Numbered from the stretch's first letter, positions 27,528 to 36,417 are shown. The stretch is 64,000 nucleotides of DNA from Candidatus Brevundimonas colombiensis (GCA_029202665.1 CP119326.1:682001-746000), one strand, 5' to 3'. The notes: generated by a model from the letters alone, not told the origin. A program made the numbers and translations.

Positions 27528-27647
27528 CTAAACAGCCAGGACGGCGTTCGCCACCACGTCTGACGCCATCGTGACCATGAGGTTATCCTCGATCACGAAC
27601 GCCTCATCGACGGGCGGCAGGCGGCGGGACCGGCTTGCAATCGACAC
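27528..27647 (-). pseudogene. Possible remnant of a receiver-domain N-terminus
   Basis: From a GTG the frame reads 39 codons to TAG. It includes DEAFVIEDNLMVTMASDVV, which resembles the first strand and acidic pocket of a receiver domain (VVVEDNxLVAMxLED). It then stops. It lies immediately upstream of an intact response-regulator gene on the same strand. The fragment may be chance, so confidence is low. Apart from this, the 210-bp gap 27495-27704 holds only the divergent promoters of the regulator and prfA. Confidence 0.3.
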
Positions 27648-27704
27648 GACGGCCCCCGCCGGGTAAGGACAGGCCCCCTGTCGCCCCTTCCAGGATACCG
27701 TCTT

Positions 27705-28772
27705 TTGCGTCTGCCCCAGGCCCGTCTCGATCAGGTGCTCGACCGTTTTCACGAAGTCGAGGCCCGCATGGGAGCCGCGACCGACGGTGCCGAGATCGTG
27801 CGTCTGTCCAAGGAGCACGCCGAGTTGAAACCGGTGGCCGACGCGGTCCAGGGTCTGGCCCGCGTCCGCGCCGAAATGGCCGATCTGGACGCCATGACCG
27901 CAGATCCTGAAATGGCGGCGATGGCCCAGGACGAGTTGCAGGTTCTGAACGACGCCCTGCCCGGTTTGGAGCGTGAGGTCGCCCTTCTGCTGGCGCCCCG
28001 CGACGCCGACGAGAACGCCTCGGCCGTGCTGGAGGTGCGCGCCGGCACGGGCGGCGACGAAGCGGCCCTGTTCGCCGGCGACCTGTTTCGCATGTATTCG
28101 CGCTACGCCTCCACCCGCGGCTGGCGGATCGAGCTGGATTCGGCGACCGAAGGCGACGCAGGCGGCTATAAGGAAATCATCGCCACCGTCACCGGCGAGG
28201 GCGTGTTCGGGCGGCTAAAGTTCGAAAGCGGGGTCCACCGCGTTCAGCGCGTGCCGACCACCGAGGCGGGCGGTCGCATCCACACCTCTGCCGCGACCGT
28301 CGCGGTTCTGCCCGAGGTCGAGGATGTCGAGATCGAAATCCTGGACAAGGATATCCGCATCGACACCTTCCGGGCGTCGGGATCGGGCGGCCAGCACGTC
28401 AACAAGACGGATTCGGCGGTGCGGATCACCCACCTGCCGACGGGGATCGTGGCGACCAGTTCTGAAAAGTCCCAGCACGTGAACCGCGACAAGGCGATGC
28501 GGAACCTGCGTGTGCGGCTGTACGACATGCAGCGCCAGGCCAAGGATCTGGCGCGCGCCGATACACGCAAGTCGCAGGTGGGGTCGGGCGACCGGTCAGA
28601 ACGCATCCGCACCTACAACTTCCCGCAAGGCCGGGTGACGGATCACCGGATCGGCCTGACCCTGCACAGCCTGCCGCAGATTCTGGAAGGCGACATCGAC
28701 CCGTTGCTGAACGCCCTGATCGCCGAGGATCAGGCGGCGCGTCTGGCCGATCTGGAAGCCGAGTTCGGCTGA
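27705..28772 (+). CDS. prfA: Peptide chain release factor 1
   Basis: A 355-residue class I release factor for UAA and UAG. The stop-codon-reading tripeptide P184-T-T186 (RVPTTEAGGRIHTS) marks it as RF1 rather than RF2. The peptidyl-transferase motif GGQ is at 228-230 (GSGGQHVNK). It opens with TTG at 27705, preceded by AGGATA at 27692-27697. The ends match the usual RF1 length. prmC, which methylates the GGQ glutamine and often follows prfA, is not present here; a convergent membrane-protein gene ends four bases after the stop. Confidence 0.96.
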   Translation: MRLPQARLDQVLDRFHEVEARMGAATDGAEIVRLSKEHAELKPVADAVQGLARVRAEMADLDAMTADPEMAAMAQDELQVLNDALPGLEREVALLLAPRDADENASAVLEVRAGTGGDEAALFAGDLFRMYSRYASTRGWRIELDSATEGDAGGYKEIIATVTGEGVFGRLKFESGVHRVQRVPTTEAGGRIHTSAATVAVLPEVEDVEIEILDKDIRIDTFRASGSGGQHVNKTDSAVRITHLPTGIVATSSEKSQHVNRDKAMRNLRVRLYDMQRQAKDLARADTRKSQVGSGDRSERIRTYNFPQGRVTDHRIGLTLHSLPQILEGDIDPLLNALIAEDQAARLADLEAEFG

Positions 28773-28776
28773 AACT

Positions 28777-29166
28777 TCAGGCCAGCACCCCGGTCAGCGG
28801 CAGGAGCATCACCACGGCCGTGGCGGCGGTGTAACCGGCGAAGGCGTGGACCGACCGGCGGCGACCGGCGGCCGAGGGATTGTCCAGATTTGAACGATTG
28901 GCCCACAGCAGATAGGCCGCCTGTATCGCCCAGCCCGCTGAAAACGCGATGACCGCCCATGCGCTGAGCACGGCCAGCGCCAGGCCCGAGGCGAGAACCA
29001 GAAGACCGCCCAGCGCGATCACCCCATCCGCCAACTGATCGTTGAAAGAGGTCGAGACCAGACCCGACAGGGCCTGTTGGAGCCGCCAGTTCAACCAGGC
29101 CTGATACAAGAGCATCAGCCCGCCCAAGACGTAAAACACCCCGATCGCGCGCGCTGCCCACTCCAT
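28777..29166 (-). CDS. Four-helix membrane protein of unknown function
   Basis: A 129-residue protein with hydrophobic stretches AIGVFYVLGGLMLLYQAWL, GVIALGGLLVLASGLALAVL, WAVIAFSAGWAIQAAYLLW and AGYTAATAVVMLLPLTG. No family signature was recognised. Codon use is like that of its neighbours. It is convergent with prfA. Confidence 0.7.
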   Translation of the reverse strand: MEWAARAIGVFYVLGGLMLLYQAWLNWRLQQALSGLVSTSFNDQLADGVIALGGLLVLASGLALAVLSAWAVIAFSAGWAIQAAYLLWANRSNLDNPSAAGRRRSVHAFAGYTAATAVVMLLPLTGVLA

Positions 29167-29269
29167 GGCGAGAATATGGCCATGAAATCCGGTGTCCTGA
29201 AATGAGATAAATCAATCGGGATCGATGATGCAGCCGAACCGAAGCCGCCAAGACACAACCGTTGGTATC

Positions 29270-29893
29270 TCAGACCGCCCGCGCAGCCTCCCAGGCCAGC
29301 ACGCGCTGGACGGCGGGACGCCGGGACATTCGTTCGAAATGGTCTGCGACCCTGGGGAACCGGGCGATGTCGACCCCGTCGCTTTCCAGCCAGCCCGAGA
29401 AGACGAACAAATAGGGATCGGCGACCGAATATACGTCGCCCATCACCCAGTCGCCGTCCAGCGACGCCTCGATCCGTTCGAAGCCGGTGCGCATATTGTC
29501 GCTGACCTTGGCGGCCATGCTGGTCTGGGCGGCGGCATCGTCGCTCCAGCGGGCGGCGCGACGGCCGTGGGCGTGGGCGACGTGGATGGTCGAGGCCAGA
29601 TAGAGGTTGAACGCCTGCATCCGGGCGAAATCGAACGGATCGGTCGGCGCCAGTCGGGCCTGAGGCGCCAAAGCCGCGATATAGGCCAGGATGGCCGGGC
29701 CTTCGGTCAGGACGCCGCGATCCGTGACGAGGGCGGGCACGCGGCCCTTGGGATTGATCGCCAGGAAGTCCGGCTGGCGCTGATTCCCCTTGGCGAAATC
29801 GACGAAGCGGACCTGATAGTCCAGCCCCGCCTCTTCCAGCGCGATATGGCTGGCGCGGCTGCAGGAGCCGGGAGCGGTGTGCAGCGTCAGCAT
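29270..29893 (-). CDS. Glutathione S-transferase
   Basis: A 207-residue cytosolic protein with the two-domain GST fold. The N-terminal thioredoxin-like domain (MLTLHTAPGSCSRASHIALEEAGL) has the Ser/Cys at the position of the glutathione-activating residue, and FLAINPKGRVPALVTDRGVLTEGPAIL contains the conserved cis-proline and glutathione gamma-glutamyl-binding segment. The all-helical C-terminal domain contains YSVADPYLFVF. It is like the beta class. The substrate is unknown. It lies downstream of sucB, separated by a strong terminator. Confidence 0.92.
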   Translation of the reverse strand: MLTLHTAPGSCSRASHIALEEAGLDYQVRFVDFAKGNQRQPDFLAINPKGRVPALVTDRGVLTEGPAILAYIAALAPQARLAPTDPFDFARMQAFNLYLASTIHVAHAHGRRAARWSDDAAAQTSMAAKVSDNMRTGFERIEASLDGDWVMGDVYSVADPYLFVFSGWLESDGVDIARFPRVADHFERMSRRPAVQRVLAWEAARAV

Positions 29894-29916
29894 CTGCGGA
29901 CCCTTTTGCGCGAACG

Positions 29917-29945
29917 AAAAAGGGGCGGCCTGATCGGCCGCCCCT
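29917..29945 (-). terminator. Intrinsic terminator of sucB
   Basis: Read on the minus strand after the sucB stop, AGGGGCGGCC pairs perfectly over 10 bp with its complement around a five-base loop, and a run of T residues follows (29917-29921 on the plus strand are A). Confidence 0.92.
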
Positions 29946-29952
29946 TCGTGAC

Positions 29953-31485
29953 TTACAGGTCCAACAGGGCCCGCTGCGGATCTTCCAACAGCTCCTTGAC
30001 GCGGACCAGGAAGGTCACCGCCTCCTTGCCGTCGACGATCCGGTGATCGTAGCTGAGGGCCAGATACATCATCGGGCGGATCTTCACCTCGCCGTTGATG
30101 GCCATCGGGCGCTGGACGATGTTGTGCATCCCCAGGATGCCCGACTGCGGCGCGTTCAGGATCGGCGTCGACATCAGCGAACCATAGGTGCCGCCGTTGG
30201 TGATGGTGAAGGTGCCGCCCTGCATCTGATCCATGGTCAGGGCGCCGTCACGGGCGGCCTTGCCCAGGGCGCCGATGCCCTTTTCGATGCCGGCGAGCGA
30301 CAGGGTGTCCGCGTCACGCAGGACCGGAACCACCAGACCCTTGTCGGTGCCGACGGCGACGCCGATGTCGTAGTGGTTCTTGTAGATGATGTCCGTGCCG
30401 TCGATCTCGGCGTTAACGGCCGGGATTTCGTGCAGGGCCGCGACCACGGCCTTGGTGAAGAAGGACATGAAGCCCAGCTTCACGCCGTGGCGCTTCTCGA
30501 ACACATCCTTGTACTGGGCGCGCAGGGCCATGACGTTGGTCATGTCCACCTCGTTGAAGGTGGTCAGCTGGGCGGCCGTGTTCTGGGATTCCTTCAGGCG
30601 ACGGGCGATGGTCTGACGCAGGCGCGTCATCTTCACCCGCTCTTCACGCGGCTGGTCGGCGCGCGGCGCGGCAGGCGCGGCGGCGGCGGCCGGGGCAGGC
30701 GCAGAGGCCTGACCGATGGCGGCGATGGCGTCGGCCTTGGTGATATTGCCCTTCGGCCCCGTCGCGGCGATGGCCTTGGGGTCCAGATTGTTTTCACCGA
30801 CCACCCGCTGGACGGCGGGCGACAGGGTTTCGTTCTTGGCGCTCGAGACCTGGGCCGAGCCGGTGTTGGCCGGGGCCGAAGCAGCCGGGGCCGGAGCGGC
30901 GGCAGCGGGGGCCGAAGCGGAGCCCGAGGCGGCGACAGAGCCGATCTTCTGGCCCGGCGTGACGGTCGCGCCTTCGTCGGCGGCGATGGTCAGGACGCCG
31001 TCGGCGGGGGCCGACACTTCGACCGCGACCTTGTCCGTCTCGATCTCGACCAGCAGTTCGTCCTTCTTGACCTGATCGCCGTTCTTCTTGACCCACTTGC
31101 CCATCGAGCCCTCGGCGACGCTTTCACCCATGACCGGCACGGTGATGTCGATGTCGGCAGCGGCGGCAGGCGCGGCAGCGGCAGGCGCCGCCTTGGTTTC
31201 AGCCTTTGCGGCCTTGCCCGATGCGGCGGACGGTGCAGCAGCGGCCGATGCGCCTTCGGTCACCGAACCCAGGACCGCGCCGGGAACGACGTTGTCGCCC
31301 TCGGCCGCCTTTATGTCGCCCAGCACGCCATCGGCGGGCGAGACGACTTCCAGCGAGACCTTGTCGGTTTCCAGTTCGACCAGCAATTCGTCCTTCTTGA
31401 CCGGGTCGCCGACCTTCTTGGTCCACTTTGCGATGGTGGCTTCGGTGACGGATTCACCGAGGGCGGGGGTCAGGATGTCGGCCAT
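29953..31485 (-). CDS. sucB: Dihydrolipoyl succinyltransferase E2 with two lipoyl domains
   Basis: A 510-residue core subunit of the 2-oxoglutarate dehydrogenase complex. It transfers the succinyl group from lipoate to CoA. Two lipoyl domains are present: K42 in ETDKVSLEV and K152 in ETDKVAVEV. Each is followed by an Ala/Pro linker. The E1/E3-binding domain is at about 220-256 (SPAVQRVVGENNLDPKAI), and the catalytic domain ends with SYDHRIVDGKEAV carrying the catalytic histidine. E. coli SucB has one lipoyl domain, so this protein is about 100 residues longer. sucA lies 40 bp upstream on the same strand. Confidence 0.96.
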   Translation of the reverse strand: MADILTPALGESVTEATIAKWTKKVGDPVKKDELLVELETDKVSLEVVSPADGVLGDIKAAEGDNVVPGAVLGSVTEGASAAAAPSAASGKAAKAETKAAPAAAAPAAAADIDITVPVMGESVAEGSMGKWVKKNGDQVKKDELLVEIETDKVAVEVSAPADGVLTIAADEGATVTPGQKIGSVAASGSASAPAAAAPAPAASAPANTGSAQVSSAKNETLSPAVQRVVGENNLDPKAIAATGPKGNITKADAIAAIGQASAPAPAAAAAPAAPRADQPREERVKMTRLRQTIARRLKESQNTAAQLTTFNEVDMTNVMALRAQYKDVFEKRHGVKLGFMSFFTKAVVAALHEIPAVNAEIDGTDIIYKNHYDIGVAVGTDKGLVVPVLRDADTLSLAGIEKGIGALGKAARDGALTMDQMQGGTFTITNGGTYGSLMSTPILNAPQSGILGMHNIVQRPMAINGEVKIRPMMYLALSYDHRIVDGKEAVTFLVRVKELLEDPQRALLDL

Positions 31486-31525
31486 GTCAGGTCCAGCTCG
31501 TCTCTAGTTCGGTCTTTTACGTGTA

Positions 31526-34500
31526 TCAGGCGAAGGCTTCGGTCGTGAAGGTGTCGAGTTCCTTCAAGTGGCGGCTCATCAGGCCGGCGGCCGTGGAGGC
31601 CGAACCGGGACGGCCGACGTAGCGCGCGCGCTTGGAGGCGACGTTCAGCTTGTCCAGCGTCAGTTCCAGCCACGGATCGACGAAGGTCCAGCCGCCCATG
31701 TTCTTGGGCTCTTCCTGACACCAGACGACCTCGGCCTTGGGGAAGCGGGCCAGTTCCTTGCGCAGCGACTGGATCGGCCACGGATAGAACTGTTCCAGAC
31801 GCAGGATGTAGACGTCGTCCACGGCCTGGCCGTCCTTGGCCTTCTTCTCGCGCGCGTCCAGCAGGTCGTAATAGACCTTGCCCGAGCACAGGATGACGCG
31901 GCGGATATCCTTGTCGGCCTTGATCGTGATCCCGGCGATCTCGGGGCGCGTCTGGGCGTCGTCGTGCAGCACGCGGTGGAAGGCCGAACCCTCCGCCAGG
32001 TCCGCCATGGACGAGACCGCCTTTTTGTGACGCAGCAGCGACTTGGGCGTCATCAGGATCAGTGGCTTCCTGAACGGCCGGTGCATCTGGCGACGCAGGA
32101 TGTGGAAATAGTTGGCCGGGGTCGTGCAGTTGGCGACCTGCATATTGTCTTCGGCGCACTGTTGCAGGAAGCGCTCCAGACGGGCCGAGGAATGTTCCGG
32201 CCCCTGGCCTTCGTAGCCGTGCGGCAGCAGCATGGTCAGGCCGCTCATCCGCAGCCATTTGCGTTCGCCTGACGAAATGAACTGGTCGATCACCACCTGG
32301 GCGCCATTCACGAAGTCGCCGAACTGGGCTTCCCACATGACCAGCGTATTGGGGTCGGCCAGGGAGTAGCCATACTCGAAGCCCAGCACCGCCTCTTCCG
32401 ACAGGGCCGAGTCGATGACCTCGAAATTGGCCTGGCCTTCACCCAGGTTGTTCAGCGGGATGTAACGCTCTTCGGTCGTCTGATCGATGATGCCCGAGTG
32501 ACGCTGCGAGAAGGTGCCGCGCACGGAATCCTGACCCGACAGACGGATCGGGAAGCCTTCGTCGACCAGCGAGGCGAAGGCCAGGCTCTCGGCCGTGGCC
32601 CAGTCCAGACCCTGACCCGAGGTGATGGCCTCGCGCCGCGCGTCGATGACGCGCTTCAGCGTCTTGTGCATATCAACGCTGTTGGGAATGGTAGTCAGAC
32701 GGTGGCCCAGGTCGGTCAGCTTGGCCAGCGGCACGGCGGTGTCGCCGCGCAACTCGTCCTTGGGCGCCTGGAAGCCCTGCCACTGGCCGTCCAGCCAGTC
32801 GGCCTTTTCGGCGGACCAGGTCTTGCCGGCCTCGAACTGCTCGTCGAGGAATTTCTCGAAACGCTCGACCTCGGCGTCCACCTCGGCCTGGCTGATCACG
32901 CCTTCCGCCACCAGACGCTGCGAATAGAGTTCGCGGGTCGAGGGCTGGGCGCGGATCTTCGAATACATCAGCGGCTGGGTGAAGGTGGGATCGTCGCCTT
33001 CGTTGTGGCCAAAGCGGCGGTAGCAGAACATGTCCACCACCACGTCCTTGTGGAACTTCTGGCGGTATTCGGTGGCCACCTTGGAAGCGAAGACGACCGC
33101 CTCGGGATCGTCGCCGTTCACGTGGAAGATCGGGGCCTGGACCATTAGCGCCACGTCCGAAGGATAGGGCGACGAACGCGAGTTGCGCGGGCTGGTCGTG
33201 AAGCCGATCTGGTTGTTGATGACGAAATGAAGCGTGCCGCCGGTGCGGTAACCCTTCAGCCCCATCAGGGCGAAACACTCGGCCACGACGCCCTGGCCCG
33301 CGAAGGCGGCGTCGCCGTGGATCAGCAGCGGCACGACCTTGGAGCGGTCCAGCGCCCACTGGCCCTCGGGCACGCCCTCGTTGGCCTCGCGGATGTCGAA
33401 CGCCTGTTTGGCGCGCGCCTTGCCCAGCACGACCGGGTTGACGATTTCGAGGTGAGATGGGTTGGCGGTCAGCGACAGGTGGACGTGGTTGCCGTCGAAC
33501 TCGCGGTTCGACGAGGCGCCCATGTGATATTTGACGTCGCCCGAGCCCTCGATGTCGCTGGGCACGGCCGAACCGCCCTGGAACTCGTGGAAGATGACCT
33601 TGTAGGGCTTGCCCATCACGGCGGCCAGCACGTTCAGGCGGCCGCGGTGGGCCATGCCCAGCACGACCTCGTCGACGCCCAGTGAACCGCCACGCTTGAT
33701 GACCTGTTCCAGCGCCGGGACCATGGCCTCGCCGCCGTCCAGGCCGAACCGCTTGGTGCCGGGGAAGCGTTTGTGCAGGAAGCGTTCGAAGCCTTCGGCC
33801 TCGACCAGCTTGGACAGGATGGCCAGCTTGCCTTCCTTGGTGAAGGCGTTCTGCTCGAACTTGTCCGGGCCTTCGAACCGCTGCTGAAGCCAAGCCTTCT
33901 CCTCTGGCTCGGCGATGTGCATGTACTGGATGCCGACCGTGCCGCAATAGGTGCGCTTCAGGATGTCCAGGACGTCGCGGATCGTGCCGGTCTGCAGGCC
34001 CAGGACGCCGTCCAGGAAGATCGGGCGGTCCAGATCGGCGCCGGTGAAGCCGTAGAATTCAGGCGTCAGCTCGGGATTCTCAACCGGCTGTTCGATGCCG
34101 AGAGGGTCAAGCCTGGCCTGCAGGTGTCCGCGCACGCGATAGGCGCGGATCAGCATCAGGGCGCGTATGGAATCATGGGCGGCGGCGCGGATGGCGTCGG
34201 CCGACACCTCGACGGGCGCGACCTTGGCCGGCGAAGCGGCAGGCGCGGCGCCCGGCTTTTTGGGATCAGGCTTCGGAGCCGGCCAGCGGCCGTCGAACAC
34301 GCCGGTTTCCTCGGTCGGTTCGGTCGCCACGCCCCGTCCCCAGCTTCCCGCTCCGGCCGAAGCGGTCACCAGGGCCGCATTGTCGCGCAGCTGGTCGAAG
34401 AAGGCCTTCCATTCGGCGGAAACGGAGCTGGGGTCTTTCGCCCACTTCTCCTGAAGCTCCTCCACATAGGCCGCATTGGACCCGTAGAGGAATGAGGTCT

Positions 34501-34540
34501 CGGCAAAGACCTGGTTCAGCCGACCGGCATCGTCCGCCAT
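31526..34540 (-). CDS. sucA: 2-oxoglutarate dehydrogenase E1 component
   Basis: A 1004-residue thiamine-diphosphate enzyme that decarboxylates 2-oxoglutarate and transfers the succinyl group to E2 lipoate. NQVFAETSFLYGSNAAYVEE is the N-terminal segment that binds the E2 core. HRGRLNVLAAVMGKP and IHGDAAFAGQGVVAE contain cofactor-binding residues, and RFGHNEGDDPTFTQP follows. The C-terminal transketolase domain ends in RPGSASTAAGLMSRH. The start at 34540 gives the usual N-terminus; an in-frame ATG 19 codons upstream is possible. A terminator and 224 bp separate it from sucD. Confidence 0.97.
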   Translation of the reverse strand: MADDAGRLNQVFAETSFLYGSNAAYVEELQEKWAKDPSSVSAEWKAFFDQLRDNAALVTASAGAGSWGRGVATEPTEETGVFDGRWPAPKPDPKKPGAAPAASPAKVAPVEVSADAIRAAAHDSIRALMLIRAYRVRGHLQARLDPLGIEQPVENPELTPEFYGFTGADLDRPIFLDGVLGLQTGTIRDVLDILKRTYCGTVGIQYMHIAEPEEKAWLQQRFEGPDKFEQNAFTKEGKLAILSKLVEAEGFERFLHKRFPGTKRFGLDGGEAMVPALEQVIKRGGSLGVDEVVLGMAHRGRLNVLAAVMGKPYKVIFHEFQGGSAVPSDIEGSGDVKYHMGASSNREFDGNHVHLSLTANPSHLEIVNPVVLGKARAKQAFDIREANEGVPEGQWALDRSKVVPLLIHGDAAFAGQGVVAECFALMGLKGYRTGGTLHFVINNQIGFTTSPRNSRSSPYPSDVALMVQAPIFHVNGDDPEAVVFASKVATEYRQKFHKDVVVDMFCYRRFGHNEGDDPTFTQPLMYSKIRAQPSTRELYSQRLVAEGVISQAEVDAEVERFEKFLDEQFEAGKTWSAEKADWLDGQWQGFQAPKDELRGDTAVPLAKLTDLGHRLTTIPNSVDMHKTLKRVIDARREAITSGQGLDWATAESLAFASLVDEGFPIRLSGQDSVRGTFSQRHSGIIDQTTEERYIPLNNLGEGQANFEVIDSALSEEAVLGFEYGYSLADPNTLVMWEAQFGDFVNGAQVVIDQFISSGERKWLRMSGLTMLLPHGYEGQGPEHSSARLERFLQQCAEDNMQVANCTTPANYFHILRRQMHRPFRKPLILMTPKSLLRHKKAVSSMADLAEGSAFHRVLHDDAQTRPEIAGITIKADKDIRRVILCSGKVYYDLLDAREKKAKDGQAVDDVYILRLEQFYPWPIQSLRKELARFPKAEVVWCQEEPKNMGGWTFVDPWLELTLDKLNVASKRARYVGRPGSASTAAGLMSRHLKELDTFTTEAFA

Positions 34541-34668
34541 CGTTTCGCAATCCCTGAACCCCTTCGGACACATCTCCGTGAGGGGCGCGCCCGTCATATA
34601 GGCGTCGTTTCCTTATGGGTCATGACCGAAACAGGGCAATTCGGTGAGAAATTGGTCGCAGGCCAAAG

Positions 34669-34698
34669 AAAAACGCCCCCGGCCTGAGCCGAGGGCGT
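34669..34698 (-). terminator. Intrinsic terminator between sucD and sucA
   Basis: On the minus strand an 11-bp stem ACGCCCTCGGC / GCCGGGGGCGT (one T-G wobble) with a TCAG loop is followed by five T residues. It lies in a 223-bp gap (34541-34763) that otherwise shows only a palindrome-like CTCCC/GGGAG stretch near 34723. It would separate sucD from sucAB transcription. Confidence 0.88.
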
Positions 34699-34763
34699 CC
34701 ATTGCCGCCCAAAGCGGCATTTTCTTCTCCCTCTCCGCTCCGGGAGGGGAATGCGTGCGCCTC

Positions 34764-35666
34764 TTAACCCTTGAGCACGTCCACCAGGGTCTTGCCCAGG
34801 CGGGCCGGCGATTCCGACATGCGGATGCCGGCGGCTTCCATGGCCGCGATCTTGGATTCCGCATCGCCCTTGCCGCCCGAGACGACGGCGCCGGCGTGGC
34901 CCATGGTGCGACCCTTGGGCGCAGTGCGTCCGGCGATGAAGCCGGCCATCGGCTTCTTGCGGCCCTTCTTGGCTTCGTCGATCAGGAACTGGGCGGCGTC
35001 TTCTTCCGCCCCGCCGCCGATCTCGCCGATCATGATGATCGAGGTGGTTTCCTCGTCGGCCAGGAACAGCTCCAGCACATCGATGAACTCGGTGCCCTTG
35101 ACCGGGTCGCCGCCGATGCCGACGGCCGTGGTCTGGCCCAGGCCTTCGTTGGTGGTCTGGAACACGGCCTCATAGGTCAGGGTGCCCGAACGCGACACGA
35201 TGCCGACCGAGCCCTTCTTGAAGATATTGCCCGGCATGATGCCGATCTTGCATTCGTCCGGCGTCAGGATGCCCGGGCAGTTCGGGCCCAGCAGGCGCGA
35301 CTTGGAGCCTTCCAGGCGACGCTTCACCTTGACCATGTCCAGCACCGGAATGCCTTCGGTGATGCAGGTGATGAAGGGGATTTCGGCGTCGATGGCCTCG
35401 ATGATGGCGGCCGCCGCGCCCGACGGCGGAACATAGATGACCGAGGCGTCGGCGCCGGTGGCGTCCCGCGCTTCGGCGACCGAGGCGTAGATCGGCAGGG
35501 TTTCGCCGTGCGAGCCGGTCCAGTTCGTGCCGCCCTTGGACGGGTGCACGCCGGCGACCATCTGGGTGCCGTGATAGGCCAGCGCCTGTTCGGTGTGGAA
35601 GCCGCCGGTCTTGCCGGTCAGGCCCTGGACGATGATCTTGGTGTTCTTGTCGACGAGGATGGACAT
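34764..35666 (-). CDS. sucD: Succinyl-CoA synthetase, alpha subunit
   Basis: A 300-residue subunit carrying the phosphohistidine H257 (TMGHAGA). It interconverts succinyl-CoA and succinate with nucleotide triphosphate formation. The CoA-binding Rossmann segment IIVQGLTGKTGGFHTEQAL, LLGPNCPGI and GIVSRSGTLTYE are canonical. The start ATG lies 18 bp after the stop of a PIN-domain toxin gene. The partner gene sucC is 1752 bp upstream, beyond a glycosyltransferase and a toxin-antitoxin pair, whereas the two are usually adjacent. Confidence 0.97.
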   Translation of the reverse strand: MSILVDKNTKIIVQGLTGKTGGFHTEQALAYHGTQMVAGVHPSKGGTNWTGSHGETLPIYASVAEARDATGADASVIYVPPSGAAAAIIEAIDAEIPFITCITEGIPVLDMVKVKRRLEGSKSRLLGPNCPGILTPDECKIGIMPGNIFKKGSVGIVSRSGTLTYEAVFQTTNEGLGQTTAVGIGGDPVKGTEFIDVLELFLADEETTSIIMIGEIGGGAEEDAAQFLIDEAKKGRKKPMAGFIAGRTAPKGRTMGHAGAVVSGGKGDAESKIAAMEAAGIRMSESPARLGKTLVDVLKG

Positions 35667-35684
35667 GAGGTCTCGCTGGTTGGG

Positions 35685-36131
35685 TTAGGCGGGAAGGAAA
35701 GGATTTTCGACGCGGACCGACCCGTAGATCTGACCGTGACTGAGGTCTTCGGAATAGAGGATTTTCGCCCCTAGCCGTTCTGCGGCGGCGATGATCGCAC
35801 CGTCCCAATAGGAGATTTGGTATCGCTGGGCATTCTCGATGCCGCTGCGGACCACCCTGTAGTCAATCGGCTGGAAGGGCTTCTTGGACAACCGCAACAC
35901 CCACTCCTGAGCCTTCTCTGGCGTCAGAGGGCGAGCACCCTTGCGTTGAGCGTTGACGTAGAACTCGGCCAGAACCTGCCCCGAAGTGCCGAAGCGTCGG
36001 GTCAGCAGTTCAAGCGCACGTTCGTACTTCGCCGGCTCGTCTACAGAACCGAGCGCGGCGTAGATCAGGATGTTGGTGTCCAGAAAGACTTCAGCGCCAG
36101 CGATCAAAACGAGGCTCGCCGCTATATGCAT
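35685..36131 (-). CDS. PIN-domain ribonuclease toxin (VapC-like)
   Basis: A PIN-domain protein of 148 residues from ATG 36131, or 140 residues from TTG 36107, which overlaps the antitoxin gene by 17 instead of 41 bases. The four acidic active-site residues are in place (numbered from the long start): D18 in FLDTN, E56 in VLAEF, D110 in YWDGAII and D129 in SEDL. Family members cut tRNA or rRNA when freed from the antitoxin. Its stop is 18 bp before the sucD start, with no clear promoter or terminator between. Confidence 0.88.
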   Translation of the reverse strand: MHIAASLVLIAGAEVFLDTNILIYAALGSVDEPAKYERALELLTRRFGTSGQVLAEFYVNAQRKGARPLTPEKAQEWVLRLSKKPFQPIDYRVVRSGIENAQRYQISYWDGAIIAAAERLGAKILYSEDLSHGQIYGSVRVENPFLPA

Positions 36132-36348
36132 CTTCCCTGGTGGGACGCCAGTCGCCCAACCGGCCTTCGCTTTCTCGGGCCAGCTTCAGCAAGGCTTCGG
36201 TCGCCTCGTCGTGTTCCGTCTCTTCCTCGACCAGTCGAGCCAGGAAACCGCGCACCATCTCGTTGACGCTCGTCCGCTTCATGGCGGCCAGCACACGCAC
36301 CTTGTCGAGCAGGGCGTCGTCGATGGCGAGGGTCAGGTTGCGGGTCAC
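36091..36348 (-). CDS. Ribbon-helix-helix antitoxin of the PIN toxin
   Basis: An 85-residue protein. MTRNLTLAIDDALLDKVRVLA followed by MKRTSVNEMVRGFL fits a CopG/Arc-type ribbon-helix-helix: a short beta strand and two helices. The acidic C-terminal part (VEEETEHDEATEALLKLA) would wrap and block the PIN active site. It overlaps the toxin gene, the classic arrangement. A perfect 6-bp inverted repeat 25 bp upstream is a candidate operator for self-repression. Confidence 0.85.
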   Translation of the reverse strand: MTRNLTLAIDDALLDKVRVLAAMKRTSVNEMVRGFLARLVEEETEHDEATEALLKLARESEGRLGDWRPTREDAYSGEPRFDRWR

Positions 36349-36373
36349 GTTGGTGGCGATGGCTTACACGGGT

Positions 36374-36388
36374 TATGTGGAGCACATA
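36374..36388. promoter_or_regulatory. Candidate operator of the toxin-antitoxin operon
   Basis: TATGTG-gag-CACATA is a perfect 6-bp inverted repeat 25 bp upstream of the antitoxin ATG, in the 69-bp gap between the glycosyltransferase stop and the antitoxin start. Ribbon-helix-helix antitoxins commonly bind such short palindromes. The assignment is inferred from position and symmetry. Confidence 0.5.
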
Positions 36389-36417
36389 GACCGCGTGGGC
36401 CAGGCGGGCAAGCGCGG

